Shown in pieces: positions 24,901 to 33,428 of a stretch of DNA of 42,315 nucleotides. The notes below the pieces were generated by a model. The model was given only the letters and a program-made list of their open reading frames with translations. It searched no databases and was not told where the DNA came from. Origin of the DNA: an uncultured Duncaniella sp. GTDB taxonomy: Bacteria > Bacteroidota > Bacteroidia > Bacteroidales > Muribaculaceae. The first letter of the stretch is position 1. Every line of letters starts with the position of its first letter. Where the stretch lies: contig CAJUGS010000030.1 of the NCBI GenBank assembly GCA_910586305.1, positions 1 to 42,315 of the forward strand, read 5' to 3'. The position numbers and the translations under genes are program-made.

Positions 24901-26369
24901 ACTACCGCTTCAGTCTTCCTGCAGGAAGTGTGATGGACCTCACTGACAATACTCTTACAGAGGAAATCGCCATCAACTTCACCACCAAGACCCGTCCCGC
25001 AGTGGCTAAGGCTATGTTTGACTTCGTTGTTCCTGACGACGGTACCTTCAAGGAGGCTATCGCCGCTGCCAACAACCGCGAGGACAAGACTGTGCGCTAC
25101 CGTATCTTCGTGAAGAAGGGTTACTACGAACTGCCCTGGAGCGAGACCGAGGTGATTACCAACAACGGTGTGTCGCTTCCCAACCCCATCACCTATCTGA
25201 ATGCATCCAATGTCTCCATCATCGGTGAAGACCGCGAGGCTACCGTGGTGAAGAACCTTCTCAAGGATGCTACCGATGAGGGTATCTCTTATCCTATCGA
25301 GGGTCTGCACAATGTGACCACTCTCTTCATCAGCAAGAAAATCGAAAATACCTATATCCAGGATATCACACTCAAGAATGGTCTGAACGACAATACCGGT
25401 CGTGGCGAGGCTATTGAAGACAACGGCAACAAGACCATCTGCAAGAATGTCACTCTCTGGGGCTACCAGGATACCTATTGCTCAAACAATGATGGCGGCC
25501 GATTCTACTTCGAGGGCGGTGTGCTCCGCGGACGCACTGACTTCCTCTGTGGCAAGGGTACTGTTTTCTATAAGGATGTTACCCTCCAGATGTCTCATGC
25601 AGGCGGCTATCTCGCCGTTCCCTCTACCTCCGGCAAGTATGGCTACATCTTCAAGGACTGCGAGATCGTGGGTGAGAGAGAAGGCATCAATGGCAACTAT
25701 ACCCTCGGACGTCCATGGGGTGACGGAACTCCTATCGCTGTCTATATCGACACCAAGATGACCGCACAGCCTTCGGCTATCGGCTGGTCTGAAATGGGTA
25801 CCGGCTGGCCCAAGCGTTTTGCCGAGTATAACTCAGTGACCGCTACAGGCTCTGTCATTGACCTCTCAGGACGTAAGAGTGTGTTTGGAGACAAACACGC
25901 CAACAACCCCGTGCTCACCAAGGAGGAAGCTGACTTCTATTCCTATGAGAACGCCATGATCGGCTCGGACGGCTGGGATCCCGCCTCTATCGCCGAACTT
26001 GCTCCCGCTCCAGTCAATGTGGCTGTCGACGGCAGTGTGCTCACATGGGAAAACAGCGACTATGTATCCTGCTGGGCTGTATGTGCCAATGGTGATGTCA
26101 TCGGTTTCACCACAGAGCCTTCGTTTAATATCGACACTACCGCCGATGTTGTCTACAGCGTTCGTTCGGCCAACGAAATGGGTGGTCTCGGCGAGGCTGT
26201 GATTGCCGGAGTTTCCGGTATACGCGATATCGTGGCTGAGGGAGAGGTTGTCAATACCGTATATTACAATCTCCAGGGCATCCGTGTGGCTCCTTCCACC
26301 AAGGGTGTTCTCGTGAAGGTTGACACTCTCCGCAACGGTTCGACAGTCACCACCAAGGTGATCAGATAA
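21909..26369 (+). CDS. Giant secreted pectinesterase-like protein with Ig and InlB-type repeats
   Basis: The 1486-residue protein has a signal peptide (about 1-22). Long beta-rich regions follow, with InlB B-type repeats (for example GRVSVYPAGTEFDEGTEVTL and the following LNWTDANG; a second begins near YELVYGVDGGA) and an Ig-like module starting DGTAPVLVSFVPEDKSS near 930. The pectinesterase fold lies about 1030-1340 and carries the family motifs TLWGYQDTYCS, GRTDFLCGKGT and LGRPWGDGT, including the two Asp and one Arg of the active site. The C-terminal segment YYNLQGIRVAPSTKGVLVKV resembles the tail domains of secreted Bacteroidetes proteins (T9SS-like). It probably de-esterifies pectin outside the cell or at its surface. 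Confidence 0.85.
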   Translation: MRLKLYSFILAATVFGTGSTYAAFKDVKIDLTNGNLLEASEIESKNLVTFGVAVADDGTVSRVDASDSSAAIVITGKYHSNEHGWGNFSSTIAVDGPVRVSMGTCAWGGDVSIKDASGSMTGTFNTNTGACYHNDKEANIASAIYKGDATTLTISGGSYTPYIAVETVDPSEIKEDVKVAYSLGEYAGAGELLPPAETVEVGKTITIPSNHTLYLDGKTLVGWTDGSKNYEIGDIVTVNGDMELTPRFVDNTVTLADRTAPVTIRWNFRRDQGAPVVGWEGKSNCFWVAQATVGTEVIDVKLPFSTSPGKFNNGSHTDWVQINAGTLFQVPSCKGAVISYESYNATEKTTIDGVVVPANGSKTPSFTVASKSESVPLEVKDGSYYRYIQTVLPVEAGGAGAKFENAEASLHWDFTTVNADKEAPVVTPEGAFGMTPFSFSEELSVVGPKGAKSPDETYYAFLIPNSGSLEWRVVPKKGLKFTPTSVSARIRRFGTDGGLIDVIVRNEEGVSEVLDTDLIPQRDKSKEEDKKGDQPKNCTYFKYDVPATLATEKGFVLSLSIHDITNKNIGVSDIRIEGIVDGQVQEVNVYSLSVAANPEEAGRVSVYPAGTEFDEGTEVTLTASKNFGYKFLNWTDANGKVVAEESKFVHTMTSDAALTANFEKLATYELVYGVDGGANSYQVQPTPAPTVIDGRNMYEGGTKVTLTAASNHIMTFTNWSDGQSASEISFEMDSDKEFTAIYSASDFLAAWDFWRSGSNGRVADFASEDNDAASLVLRNEAGATQGWLDKSQQSDPNTYEGRNAAVNWRTTGLGDYYWQTKVNASAFTDIHVVGGMLFNYNAHTIYNVEASLDGENWDKAGTVNIEGAKSWTDYDITLDAKYNNQPSLFIRWKADMESPVAGTESANDGITMSATFITGTAKLVDDGTAPVLVSFVPEDKSSTASINGRVVLNFDEKVKMAAEAKGVITGAGKSIELLPEVTGKTVVFEYKNLSYGTDYRFSLPAGSVMDLTDNTLTEEIAINFTTKTRPAVAKAMFDFVVPDDGTFKEAIAAANNREDKTVRYRIFVKKGYYELPWSETEVITNNGVSLPNPITYLNASNVSIIGEDREATVVKNLLKDATDEGISYPIEGLHNVTTLFISKKIENTYIQDITLKNGLNDNTGRGEAIEDNGNKTICKNVTLWGYQDTYCSNNDGGRFYFEGGVLRGRTDFLCGKGTVFYKDVTLQMSHAGGYLAVPSTSGKYGYIFKDCEIVGEREGINGNYTLGRPWGDGTPIAVYIDTKMTAQPSAIGWSEMGTGWPKRFAEYNSVTATGSVIDLSGRKSVFGDKHANNPVLTKEEADFYSYENAMIGSDGWDPASIAELAPAPVNVAVDGSVLTWENSDYVSCWAVCANGDVIGFTTEPSFNIDTTADVVYSVRSANEMGGLGEAVIAGVSGIRDIVAEGEVVNTVYYNLQGIRVAPSTKGVLVKVDTLRNGSTVTTKVIR

Positions 26370-26396
26370 TCCGCTAAGGAGTAATCCCTAATATAA

Positions 26397-26433
26397 GGGC
26401 CGGCCGGGACGCATTTCCCAGCCGGCCCTTTTT
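26397..26433 (+). terminator. Terminator of the pectinesterase gene
   Basis: GGGCCGGC pairs with GCCGGCCC, with an additional GGGA/TCCC inner pairing, followed by five T. Confidence 0.88.
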
Positions 26434-26515
26434 GCGGTATGATGTGTAGGTCACAGGTATAGAATACCCTGTGTCTTTGATTGCAGATCTGTGGGCGTGG
26501 GGGTGGAGAAACAGT

Positions 26516-26549
26516 CAGGGTGTGTCGCGCTGTCGTGCGACACACCCTG
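26516..26549 (-). terminator. Hairpin at the end of the peptidase operon
   Basis: CAGGGTGTGTCGC pairs with GCGACACACCCTG, a 13-bp perfect stem about 30 bp after the stop of the minus-strand M3 peptidase gene. The T-run is poor, so its strength is uncertain. Confidence 0.6.
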
Positions 26550-26579
26550 AATCAGTTTTAGTATTGGTGAGCGTGGGGG

Positions 26580-28736
26580 TTATTTACCGCCTTTCTGCTT
26601 GAGGTCGAGAGGTGAGAGTCCGCGATGACGGAGGAGGGCATTGACTGACGGACGGTGGCCGCGGAACTTGACAAACAGTTCCATGGGATCCTCGCTTCCA
26701 CCCTTTTCAAGGATGTTCTCTTTGAATGATTTGGCTGTCGCGGGGTCAAATACTCCCTTCTCGAGGAAGAGTTCGAAGCCGTCGGTATCGAGCACCTCGG
26801 CCCAGAGATAGGTGTAGTAGCCCGATGCATATCCGTCGCTGCCGAATACGTGCTTGAAATAGGGCGAGCGGTAACGGTAGGCGATGAGCGACGGCATACC
26901 GAGACGGTCGGCTACCTCTTTCTCAAACTTGTCTACGTCGACAGTCTCATTCTCGGCCGGGTTGTAGCTGCCCCATGCGAGGTCGAGCAGTGATGCTCCG
27001 GCGAGTTCTGTGGTCATGAAGCCCTGGTTGTGTGTCGCAGCGGCTTCGAGTCTCTTCACCAGTTCGGCCGGAATGGGCTTGCCTGTCTTGTAGTGGAAGG
27101 CGTAGTCCTTGAGCAGTTCGGGATGTAGAGCCCAGTGCTCGCTTATCTGTGAAGGCAGCTCCACGAAGTCGCGGTCTACGTTGGTGCCGCTCTGTGAGCG
27201 CAGTTTCGCACGTGAGAGCATTCCGTGGAGACCGTGTCCGAACTCATGGAACATTGTCTGCACCTCGTCGATGGTGAGCAGTGCCGGAGTGTCGGCTGTG
27301 GGGCGTGTGAAGTTGCCGACGTTGTAGATTACGGGACGTCCTACTGTTCCGTCGGGGTCTACGAACGAGCCTTTGAATTCGCTCATCCATGCGCCCTGAC
27401 GCTTGGTGGCGCGGGGGAAGTAGTCGGTCATAAATACTGCTACGTGCTCGCCTGTCTTGATGTCAGTGACATCATATACTGTCACCTCGGGATTGTATTT
27501 GGGAGCGTCGGGCATTTCGGTGAACTTCACTCCATAGAGCCTTTCGGCGAGGGTGAAGATTCCTTTGCGCACGTTGTCGATGGCGAAGTAGGCGCTCACC
27601 TCGTTTTCGTCAAGGTCGTATTTCTTGGCTCTTACCTTTTCGGCATAGTAGTAATAGTCCCAGGGAGCGATTTTCACACCCTTTCCTTCGGCATCGGCCA
27701 CGGCCTGCATCTCGGCTACTTCCTCGGCCACTTTGGCTTTGGCAGGTTCCCATATCTGGAGCAGAAGGTCGTTGGCGGCTTCGGGAGTCTTGGCCATTAC
27801 GTTGTCGGTCATGTAGGAGGCGTAGTCGCGGAAGCCGAGTATCGCGGCTTTGCGTGCGCGCACCTTTACAATGTCGCCGATTATGGGACGGTTGTCATAG
27901 GGGGCTACGGATGCGAGATTCATGTAGCCTTTGTACATCTTTTCACGAAGATTGCGGTTGTCGGCAAACTTGAGTACCGGCAGTCGGCTGGGAGCATGGA
28001 GTGTGAAGAGCCATTTTCCGTTGTGGCCCTTTGCTGCGGCTTCGGTAGCTGCTGTGGCCACGATTCCGGCGGGTATTCCGGCGAGGTCGGCTTCATTGTC
28101 GACCAGGAGTTCGAAGGCGTTGGTGGCAGAGAGAAGGTTCTTGTTGAATGCAAGGTAGAGGTCGGTGAGACGCTTGTTCACCTCCTTGAGCTGTTCCTTG
28201 TTTTCGTCGGAGAGAAGGGCTCCGTTGCGGGTGAAGCTCTTGTAGGAGTCTTCCACGGCTTTCTTCTCCTCGGGAGTGAGGCCAATCTTGTCGCGGGAGT
28301 CGTAGAGACTCTTGACGCGCTTGAAGAGGGCGGGGTTCATTGAAATCTCGTCGGAGGCGTTGGAGACCATGGGATAGATCACCTCGGAGAGTTCCTGCAT
28401 CTCGGGTGTGTTGTCGGTCTCGGCGAGCGAGGAGAAGACAAGGATCACACGGTTGAGGAGTTCGCCTGATTTTTCCATGGCGAGTATGGTGTTGGCGAAT
28501 GTCGGTGCGTCGGGATTGTCGGTGATTGCCTTGATTTCGGCGCGCTGACGTTCTATACCTTCCTTGACGGCGGGAAGATAATCGGCATACTGAATCCGCT
28601 CGAACGGCGGGATGTCGTAGGCTGTGCCGTAGGGGGCGAAGAATGGGTTGGTGTGTGAGGTGTTCTGGGCGTTCATGGCCGGTGGGATTGTGAGTAGCGC
28701 TGCTGATAGTAGCGCGCCGGTGATGATTGATTTCAT
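26580..28736 (-). CDS. dcp: M3-family metallopeptidase (peptidyl-dipeptidase Dcp type)
   Basis: The 718-residue product has a signal peptide (about 1-23, ending NAQ), so it acts in the periplasm. It has the M3 zinc motif HEFGHGLHG near residue 496-504 with the third ligand region in DFVELPSQISEHW, and the usual start NPFFAPYGTAYDIPPFERI. Length fits Dcp/oligopeptidase A proteins, which cleave short peptides, dipeptides at a time in Dcp. It is the last gene of a minus-strand run after the EEP-family gene, with 15 bp between them. Distinction between Dcp and OpdA activity is not possible from motifs alone. Confidence 0.9.
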   Translation of the reverse strand: MKSIITGALLSAALLTIPPAMNAQNTSHTNPFFAPYGTAYDIPPFERIQYADYLPAVKEGIERQRAEIKAITDNPDAPTFANTILAMEKSGELLNRVILVFSSLAETDNTPEMQELSEVIYPMVSNASDEISMNPALFKRVKSLYDSRDKIGLTPEEKKAVEDSYKSFTRNGALLSDENKEQLKEVNKRLTDLYLAFNKNLLSATNAFELLVDNEADLAGIPAGIVATAATEAAAKGHNGKWLFTLHAPSRLPVLKFADNRNLREKMYKGYMNLASVAPYDNRPIIGDIVKVRARKAAILGFRDYASYMTDNVMAKTPEAANDLLLQIWEPAKAKVAEEVAEMQAVADAEGKGVKIAPWDYYYYAEKVRAKKYDLDENEVSAYFAIDNVRKGIFTLAERLYGVKFTEMPDAPKYNPEVTVYDVTDIKTGEHVAVFMTDYFPRATKRQGAWMSEFKGSFVDPDGTVGRPVIYNVGNFTRPTADTPALLTIDEVQTMFHEFGHGLHGMLSRAKLRSQSGTNVDRDFVELPSQISEHWALHPELLKDYAFHYKTGKPIPAELVKRLEAAATHNQGFMTTELAGASLLDLAWGSYNPAENETVDVDKFEKEVADRLGMPSLIAYRYRSPYFKHVFGSDGYASGYYTYLWAEVLDTDGFELFLEKGVFDPATAKSFKENILEKGGSEDPMELFVKFRGHRPSVNALLRHRGLSPLDLKQKGGK

Positions 28737-28751
28737 TGGCAGGATATGTGA

Positions 28752-29912
28752 TTATGGTTTGTTGTCGTCGAAGACGAATGTGCCGAGGAATGGGTAGTGG
28801 TCGCTCGATGGTGAGCTTCCTCTTTCGAGGTCGACACAGTTGAAGTCTCCCTTGTAGAGCACGTGGTCTATGCGGAAGTAGAATTTGTTGCCGTGATATG
28901 TTATAGTTGGACCGAGGGCGTTCTGGGCGTATGCGTCGGTCATGTCTTCGCCCATGATGGTGCGGACGGCATAGCAGTCGGGGATGTCGTTGAAGTCTCC
29001 GGCCACGATGAAGTTGCCTCCGATCGAGTCGATTGCATTGCGTATGGCATGGGCTTGTTCGGAGCGTTCGGCAAAGGCTTTGGCGAGTTTCGACACGAGC
29101 TGTGTCTTGACGAGTGTGAGCTCGCGTCGCAGAGCTTTCTCCGATCCGGGAGCTTTGTCGAACAGTCCCTGGTAGAGCTCTTTGTCTCGTGGTGTGAGTC
29201 CGATACTTTCGAGATGGACGTTGAAGAGGTGGACGGTGTGGTTGCCTATCTTGATGCGGAAGCAGGCAAATCGGCGCTGGATGCGTTCCGGGAGGTGGAG
29301 GTCGACAAATTCAAACGGATATTTCGACAGGAGTGTGAGCTGGTAGCTGGCGTTGACCATACGGTAGGGGTAGCGCGATGACAGTTCGTCGATCTGTTCG
29401 GGTGTGATGCGCCAGAGAGGCCATGATTTTAGAAACTCCACTTCCTGTAGGCTCACGATGTCGGCATCGGTGGCGAGGATGTAGTCGATGGTGGCGTTGC
29501 GCGACAGCCCAGGGACGTTGCCTCGGAAGTCCCAGAAGTGAAGCACATTGTAGGTGAGGAATGTGAACGAGCGCTGGCGCTGTGCCTCGGTGAGCTCGGT
29601 GTGGTCGAGGTTAATGGGGGAGAAGTTGATGATGGGCGGAAGTGAGGCCACGAGTCCGAGGGCCATCACCACGGCAGCCTTGCGCCAGAAGACGAGGTCG
29701 GCGATGAGGAATATGAGTGAGGCTATGATGAATCCGGGAAACATCATGGCCATCAGGGCTGCGATGACCACTTTTCCGGGGTCGAAGATGCCTCCGTAGG
29801 CCGAGAACACGGTGGCCATGGCCAATCCGGTATTCAATGCTGCCACTATGGCAAAGATGGTGGCGCGGGTGGGACGGAATACGAATTTATTGAAATGCTT
29901 GGCAAATTCCAT
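28752..29912 (-). CDS. Membrane-anchored endonuclease/exonuclease/phosphatase family protein
   Basis: The 386-residue protein has three hydrophobic helices in its first 100 residues, then an EEP domain. That domain carries TYNVLHFWDFRG, the catalytic Glu in SLQEVEF, VAGDFNDIPD and the C-terminal SSDHYPFLG, all landmarks of the fold. The family ranges from nucleases to phospholipases, and the substrate here is unknown; outward-facing phosphodiesterase activity is plausible given the helices. It lies between a rhomboid gene (72 bp) and the M3 peptidase (15 bp) on the same strand and likely belongs to that transcript. Confidence 0.88.
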   Translation of the reverse strand: MEFAKHFNKFVFRPTRATIFAIVAALNTGLAMATVFSAYGGIFDPGKVVIAALMAMMFPGFIIASLIFLIADLVFWRKAAVVMALGLVASLPPIINFSPINLDHTELTEAQRQRSFTFLTYNVLHFWDFRGNVPGLSRNATIDYILATDADIVSLQEVEFLKSWPLWRITPEQIDELSSRYPYRMVNASYQLTLLSKYPFEFVDLHLPERIQRRFACFRIKIGNHTVHLFNVHLESIGLTPRDKELYQGLFDKAPGSEKALRRELTLVKTQLVSKLAKAFAERSEQAHAIRNAIDSIGGNFIVAGDFNDIPDCYAVRTIMGEDMTDAYAQNALGPTITYHGNKFYFRIDHVLYKGDFNCVDLERGSSPSSDHYPFLGTFVFDDNKP

Positions 29913-29984
29913 GTCTGTTTTGTCAAAAAAGGGTGGGTTGGAGTGTCAGTTGGAGTGACGGAATACGGCTGCGGAAAGGGTGGG

Positions 29985-30902
29985 TCACTTTATATTGCGG
30001 CTCAGCTCGAAGAGACGGCGGCGTTCCTCGGGGGTGAGTCCGGAGTAGCCCGATTTCTTAATTTTCTCAAGCAGGATGTCAAGTTCGGCCCGTTCTGCGG
30101 GACCGAATCCTGTTGACGAGGTCGACGAGGCCGACGGTGTGCGGCGTGGGGCTGCTGCGGGCGGTGTGTTTCTTTGCCGTCGGTATATGCGCGAGCCTAT
30201 GTTGGCACAACGGTCGAGAAACAAGTTGAGGGGGCTTGTGATATCGTGACCTTTGCGTAGGCGGGTGGCGAAGAGTGCTCCAGTGAGTATACCGCCGACA
30301 TGGGCTATCTCGCCTCCGGCGTTTTCACCGGATATGCCCACGAGTACGAGAACTATGGTAGCTATGGCTATCCACTTGAGTGAAACACTTCCGATGAGAA
30401 GTAGGTTCATTCTGAAGTCGGGCATCAGTAGCGCGGTAGCTGTGACTATGGCCATCACCGAGGCTGACGAGCCTATGAGCCAGCCTGATGACCCATAGAA
30501 TACCGGTATGAGATTGTATGCTGCGAAAAACAGGATCGCGCCTCCGAGTCCGCCGTAGATATAGAGCGCAAGCATCTGTCTGGCGGTGCATCTCATACGG
30601 AACAGTGTGCCGAACCAGTAGAGCCACAGCATATTGAACAATATGTGGAGCAGGTCGTACTGTGCGAACATATATGTGATGGGTGTCCATGGTCTACCGG
30701 CCAGCATGGCTGGCGAGGATGGCATCTCTACATATCTGAGTACGAGGTCTATGAGTCCGCGACTGGCCGAGAACATTCCGACAATGGCTGTCACTCTGAG
30801 CAGCACGAACAGGCCGACGTTGATCCACACTATCTTCATCAGCATTGTGGAGCGCTTGAAACCGGAGCGCATCTCGTCAATAACCGCCATATCCTCCGGC
30901 AC
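29985..30902 (-). CDS. Rhomboid family intramembrane serine protease 2
   Basis: The 305-residue polytopic protein has about six membrane spans. Rhomboid features are TYMFAQYDLLHILFNMLWLY with the conserved HxxxN-type motif, the catalytic serine in IGSSASVMAI (GSSA instead of the more usual GASG) and the catalytic His in AHVGGILTG. After the barrel-end helices a low-complexity linker leads to a C-terminal EERRRLFELSRNIK-type helix, as in other Bacteroidetes rhomboids. Its start overlaps the upstream rhomboid gene by 26 bp, so the two are translationally linked. Substrates are unknown. Confidence 0.92.
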   Translation of the reverse strand: MPEDMAVIDEMRSGFKRSTMLMKIVWINVGLFVLLRVTAIVGMFSASRGLIDLVLRYVEMPSSPAMLAGRPWTPITYMFAQYDLLHILFNMLWLYWFGTLFRMRCTARQMLALYIYGGLGGAILFFAAYNLIPVFYGSSGWLIGSSASVMAIVTATALLMPDFRMNLLLIGSVSLKWIAIATIVLVLVGISGENAGGEIAHVGGILTGALFATRLRKGHDITSPLNLFLDRCANIGSRIYRRQRNTPPAAAPRRTPSASSTSSTGFGPAERAELDILLEKIKKSGYSGLTPEERRRLFELSRNIK

Positions 30903-31662
30903 CTCCTGAGCCGAATGTGCCGTGTTTTTTCCAGTACAGTATTATGAGGAATCCGAAGATCATGCCTCCGAGATGTGCGAAGTGGGCTATTCCGTCGGAA
31001 GTACCAGCAGCTTCGCTCATGCCGATGAGGAGTTCGATGGCACCCATGCCTATCACCATCCACTTGGCTTTGATGGGCACTGGTATGAAGAAGAGGTAGA
31101 GGGGTGCGTTGGGGAAGAGCATTCCGAAGGCGAGGAGCACGCCGTAGATTGCGCCTGACGCTCCGATGGTGATGAGCGAGTTGAGCATCATTGATATCTG
31201 CCTGCTTCCTTCGGCGGTGGTCATGGCGTGGTGGAGATACTCTCGCATCTCGGGGAAATCGACATGGTTCAGATTGGCGAGTGTGCGCACGAATGAGTCT
31301 TCCCATGTGAGTGCCCAGGCAAGCTCCTGAATGAGTCCGGCTCCAATGCCACACGAGATGTAGTAGAAGAGGAATCTCGCGCTGCCGAGGGTGCGTTCCA
31401 GTGCTATGCCGAACATGAAGAGCGAGAACATATTGAAGAATATGTGTGCTACGCTCCTTGTGGAGTGCATGAACATATAGGTGATGAGCTGCACGGGATT
31501 GAAGTCGGACGCGCTGAAGTAGTGCAGGCCTCCGTACTGTTCAAGGCCCGCGCCAAGACGCGAGGGTAGCACAAACATGGCCAGCCACACGATGATGTTG
31601 ATGATGATGAGGTTCTTGGTGACCGGTGGCATCTGGCTGAATATCGAACCGCGATTGAACAT
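30877..31662 (-). CDS. Rhomboid family intramembrane serine protease 1
   Basis: The 261-residue polytopic protein starts at the ATG at 31660-31662 (MFNRGSIFSQMPPV). The longer start at 31713 would overlap the TAATTTTG promoter box and is rejected. It has all rhomboid landmarks: TYMFMHSTRSVAHIFFNMFS with HxxxN, catalytic GASGAIYG, and HFAHLGGMIFG. The C-terminus is a glycine-rich tail. It is the first gene of the minus-strand run rhomboid-rhomboid-EEP-Dcp. Two rhomboids in tandem are frequent in Bacteroidales; one may regulate or assist the other, but this is not shown here. Confidence 0.94.
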   Translation of the reverse strand: MFNRGSIFSQMPPVTKNLIIINIIVWLAMFVLPSRLGAGLEQYGGLHYFSASDFNPVQLITYMFMHSTRSVAHIFFNMFSLFMFGIALERTLGSARFLFYYISCGIGAGLIQELAWALTWEDSFVRTLANLNHVDFPEMREYLHHAMTTAEGSRQISMMLNSLITIGASGAIYGVLLAFGMLFPNAPLYLFFIPVPIKAKWMVIGMGAIELLIGMSEAAGTSDGIAHFAHLGGMIFGFLIILYWKKHGTFGSGGAGGYGGY

Positions 31663-31688
31663 ATCTGTTGATTTTGTGGTATAATCTG

Positions 31689-31726
31689 CAAAATTACAAA
31701 ATCCCTGCGACACCCCGCGCAGGGAT
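31689..31726 (-). promoter_or_regulatory. Rhomboid operon -7 box with overlapping inverted repeat
   Basis: TAATTTTG on the minus strand (31689-31696) fits TAnnTTTG and lies 27 bp upstream of the rhomboid start. Directly upstream, covering where a -33 box would lie, is a perfect 9-bp inverted repeat (ATCCCTGCG / CGCAGGGAT, 31701-31726, 8-bp spacer) that could be an operator. Confidence 0.55.
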
Positions 31727-32016
31727 TAATTAAATTTAATACTCTGTTGCCAGGTATTTTTTTACTGTCAGCAAGGTCATGGCATATTGTCAAACCGGCT
31801 GTGTGAGGCATTTGTCAATCCCACTGTTAAGAATGACACCCCGGCCAAGGGATGGGGCCGGGGTGTCGGGTCGAACTATTGTTCCTGAAGAGAGGAATGA
31901 AATGAGTTCTTGGAATTGATGATTACATTCGCTGAATGTAGGTGGTGGAGGAGGAATGACCCGGTAGGCTGAGATTTCTCTAAACCCCGGCGTTGCGGGT
32001 CTTCCGGGATTCGTTC
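31727..32016. other. Intergenic, hairpin after the OmpA gene
   Basis: No gene seen. A 12-bp perfect stem (GACACCCCGGCC, 31835-31846, with GGCCGGGGTGTC, 31856-31867) could end transcription of the minus-strand OmpA gene, although there is no T-run. Confidence 0.5.
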
Positions 32017-33222
32017 TTATTCGGGAGTTGCGAAGATCACGATGCGGTTCCAGTCGTTGGTGGGATAGATCTGGGTGTCGCTGCCTGCTGCCTCGAGGGT
32101 GAGACGGTCGGCCGAGATGCCATAGTCGCCTGTGAGGATGTCGGCCACGGCCTGAGCGCGACGCTCGGAAAGCTTCATGTTGTAGGCTGCTGTGCCGGTG
32201 TTCTTGTCAGCATATCCGCGAACCACGATTTTGGCGTCGGGATTGGCTTTCATGTATTCCGAGATGGTGTAGACGTTGACCATTTCCTCGCTTGATACGT
32301 AGGCTGAGTTGAGCTTGAAGCGCACGGTGGGGAGGATTGTCACATCGTTCTCTACGACTGTAGCTTCTGTGACTTCGGGGCAGGGAAGCTGTGCTTCGGC
32401 TGCGGCGAGGGCGGCAGATGTTGTGGCGAGTGCTCCGCGGAGATCGTTGACCTGTGCGTTGGCTGCATTGAGTGCGTTGATGTAGTCGCAGGGATTGTAG
32501 CGCTGGAACTTCGAGCCTGTGAAGTGGATTATCACACCACCGACAGCGGAGATGTCGATGTCGACGGGCTTGCCGTAAACTGTGTTGTTGAAGTTGTCGC
32601 CGTAGAATGTGCCGCGGCCTTCAGCAAAGATGTCGACATAGGGGCTGACGCGGAAGCGGAGCTGGAGACCTGCCGATACGGGGAGGAGCCACTGGTTGGA
32701 TTTCACCTTTCCGTCGTGGTCCATGTCGTTGCCGGTGTTGGGACGGAAGCGGTATACGAATGTGCCGCCGAGACCTACGTAGGGAACGATTGAGAATACG
32801 CGGTTGGGTCTGTATCCGCCGATGGAGTTGAACATATCCCACATGAAGTCAACGTTGAGGTTGGCGGTGCGGGCCGACACTGTTGTGCCATGGTTCCAGT
32901 GCATGGAGCCGTAGTAGGCCGAGAAGCGGAAGCCCAGGTAGGGTGAGATCCAGCGGCCGACGGCCAGGTTGTATACCGCCGTCATGTGGCGTGAGTCGTC
33001 TCCCTTGATGCGGGAGTTTTCTACAAACGGTGAACGGATACCGGCGCCGAGCTGGATGTACCAGTTGTTGCGCCATGAACCGGGCGAGTAGATATCCTTG
33101 CAATCTACATTCTCTACGGAATAGACTGATTCCTCTACCACAACGGTCTCTTGTGCCGAGGCTTCGCCGGCGGCCATGAGGATGCCACCACAGGCGGCCA
33201 TAAGTAGGAATTGCTTTTTCAT
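32017..33222 (-). CDS. OmpA-family outer-membrane protein
   Basis: The 401-residue protein has a signal peptide (start MKKQFLLMAACGG; cleavage after ASA). An N-terminal eight-strand-type barrel (about 30-240) follows, then a linker with an Ala-rich heptad stretch (about 255-285). The C-terminal OmpA domain has VRFKLNSAYVSSEEM, VVRGYADKNTGTAAYN and LSERRAQAV, the peptidoglycan-binding signature. It should tether the outer membrane to the wall and is probably abundant. I chose the second Met because the upstream MRV only lengthens the signal n-region. The SRP RNA gene lies about 200 bp upstream on the same strand. Confidence 0.92.
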   Translation of the reverse strand: MKKQFLLMAACGGILMAAGEASAQETVVVEESVYSVENVDCKDIYSPGSWRNNWYIQLGAGIRSPFVENSRIKGDDSRHMTAVYNLAVGRWISPYLGFRFSAYYGSMHWNHGTTVSARTANLNVDFMWDMFNSIGGYRPNRVFSIVPYVGLGGTFVYRFRPNTGNDMDHDGKVKSNQWLLPVSAGLQLRFRVSPYVDIFAEGRGTFYGDNFNNTVYGKPVDIDISAVGGVIIHFTGSKFQRYNPCDYINALNAANAQVNDLRGALATTSAALAAAEAQLPCPEVTEATVVENDVTILPTVRFKLNSAYVSSEEMVNVYTISEYMKANPDAKIVVRGYADKNTGTAAYNMKLSERRAQAVADILTGDYGISADRLTLEAAGSDTQIYPTNDWNRIVIFATPE

Positions 33223-33231
33223 TACTCTCAT

Positions 33232-33428
33232 AAGTTAAAAATGAAACTTGAAGATATTTGTTAGTGTGAACAGTTATCGCTTTGTTTCCGATCGTGAAAT
33301 GCGACCGGGAGATTTTGATATTGTAACGTTAAGCAATATTTATTTGTTCAAACAAACATCAAAGCATCCGTTGTTTTAACATTTGAGTGTTAATTTAAGA
33401 AAAAGCCATCCGTATGGATACAAAAAAA
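33232..33428. other. AT-rich leader between SRP RNA and OmpA gene
   Basis: No gene and no clear TAnnTTTG box were found here. The minus strand carries ATCC-ATAC-GGAT followed by GGCTTTTT just after the SRP RNA, possibly a back-up terminator. The OmpA promoter must lie in this stretch or transcription must pass through from upstream. Confidence 0.4.

Noticed and set aside
23304..25310. 668-codon minus-strand ORF opposite the pectinesterase gene
   Set aside because: Antisense shadow of a long GC-biased gene; no start context or motif.
27225..28343. 372-codon plus-strand ORF opposite the M3 peptidase gene
   Set aside because: The peptidase motifs fix the coding strand; the plus frame is Gly/Val/His-rich shadow sequence.
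31663..31713. Longer start for the first rhomboid gene
   Set aside because: The extra 17 residues overlap the TAATTTTG promoter element and are unlike rhomboid N-termini.
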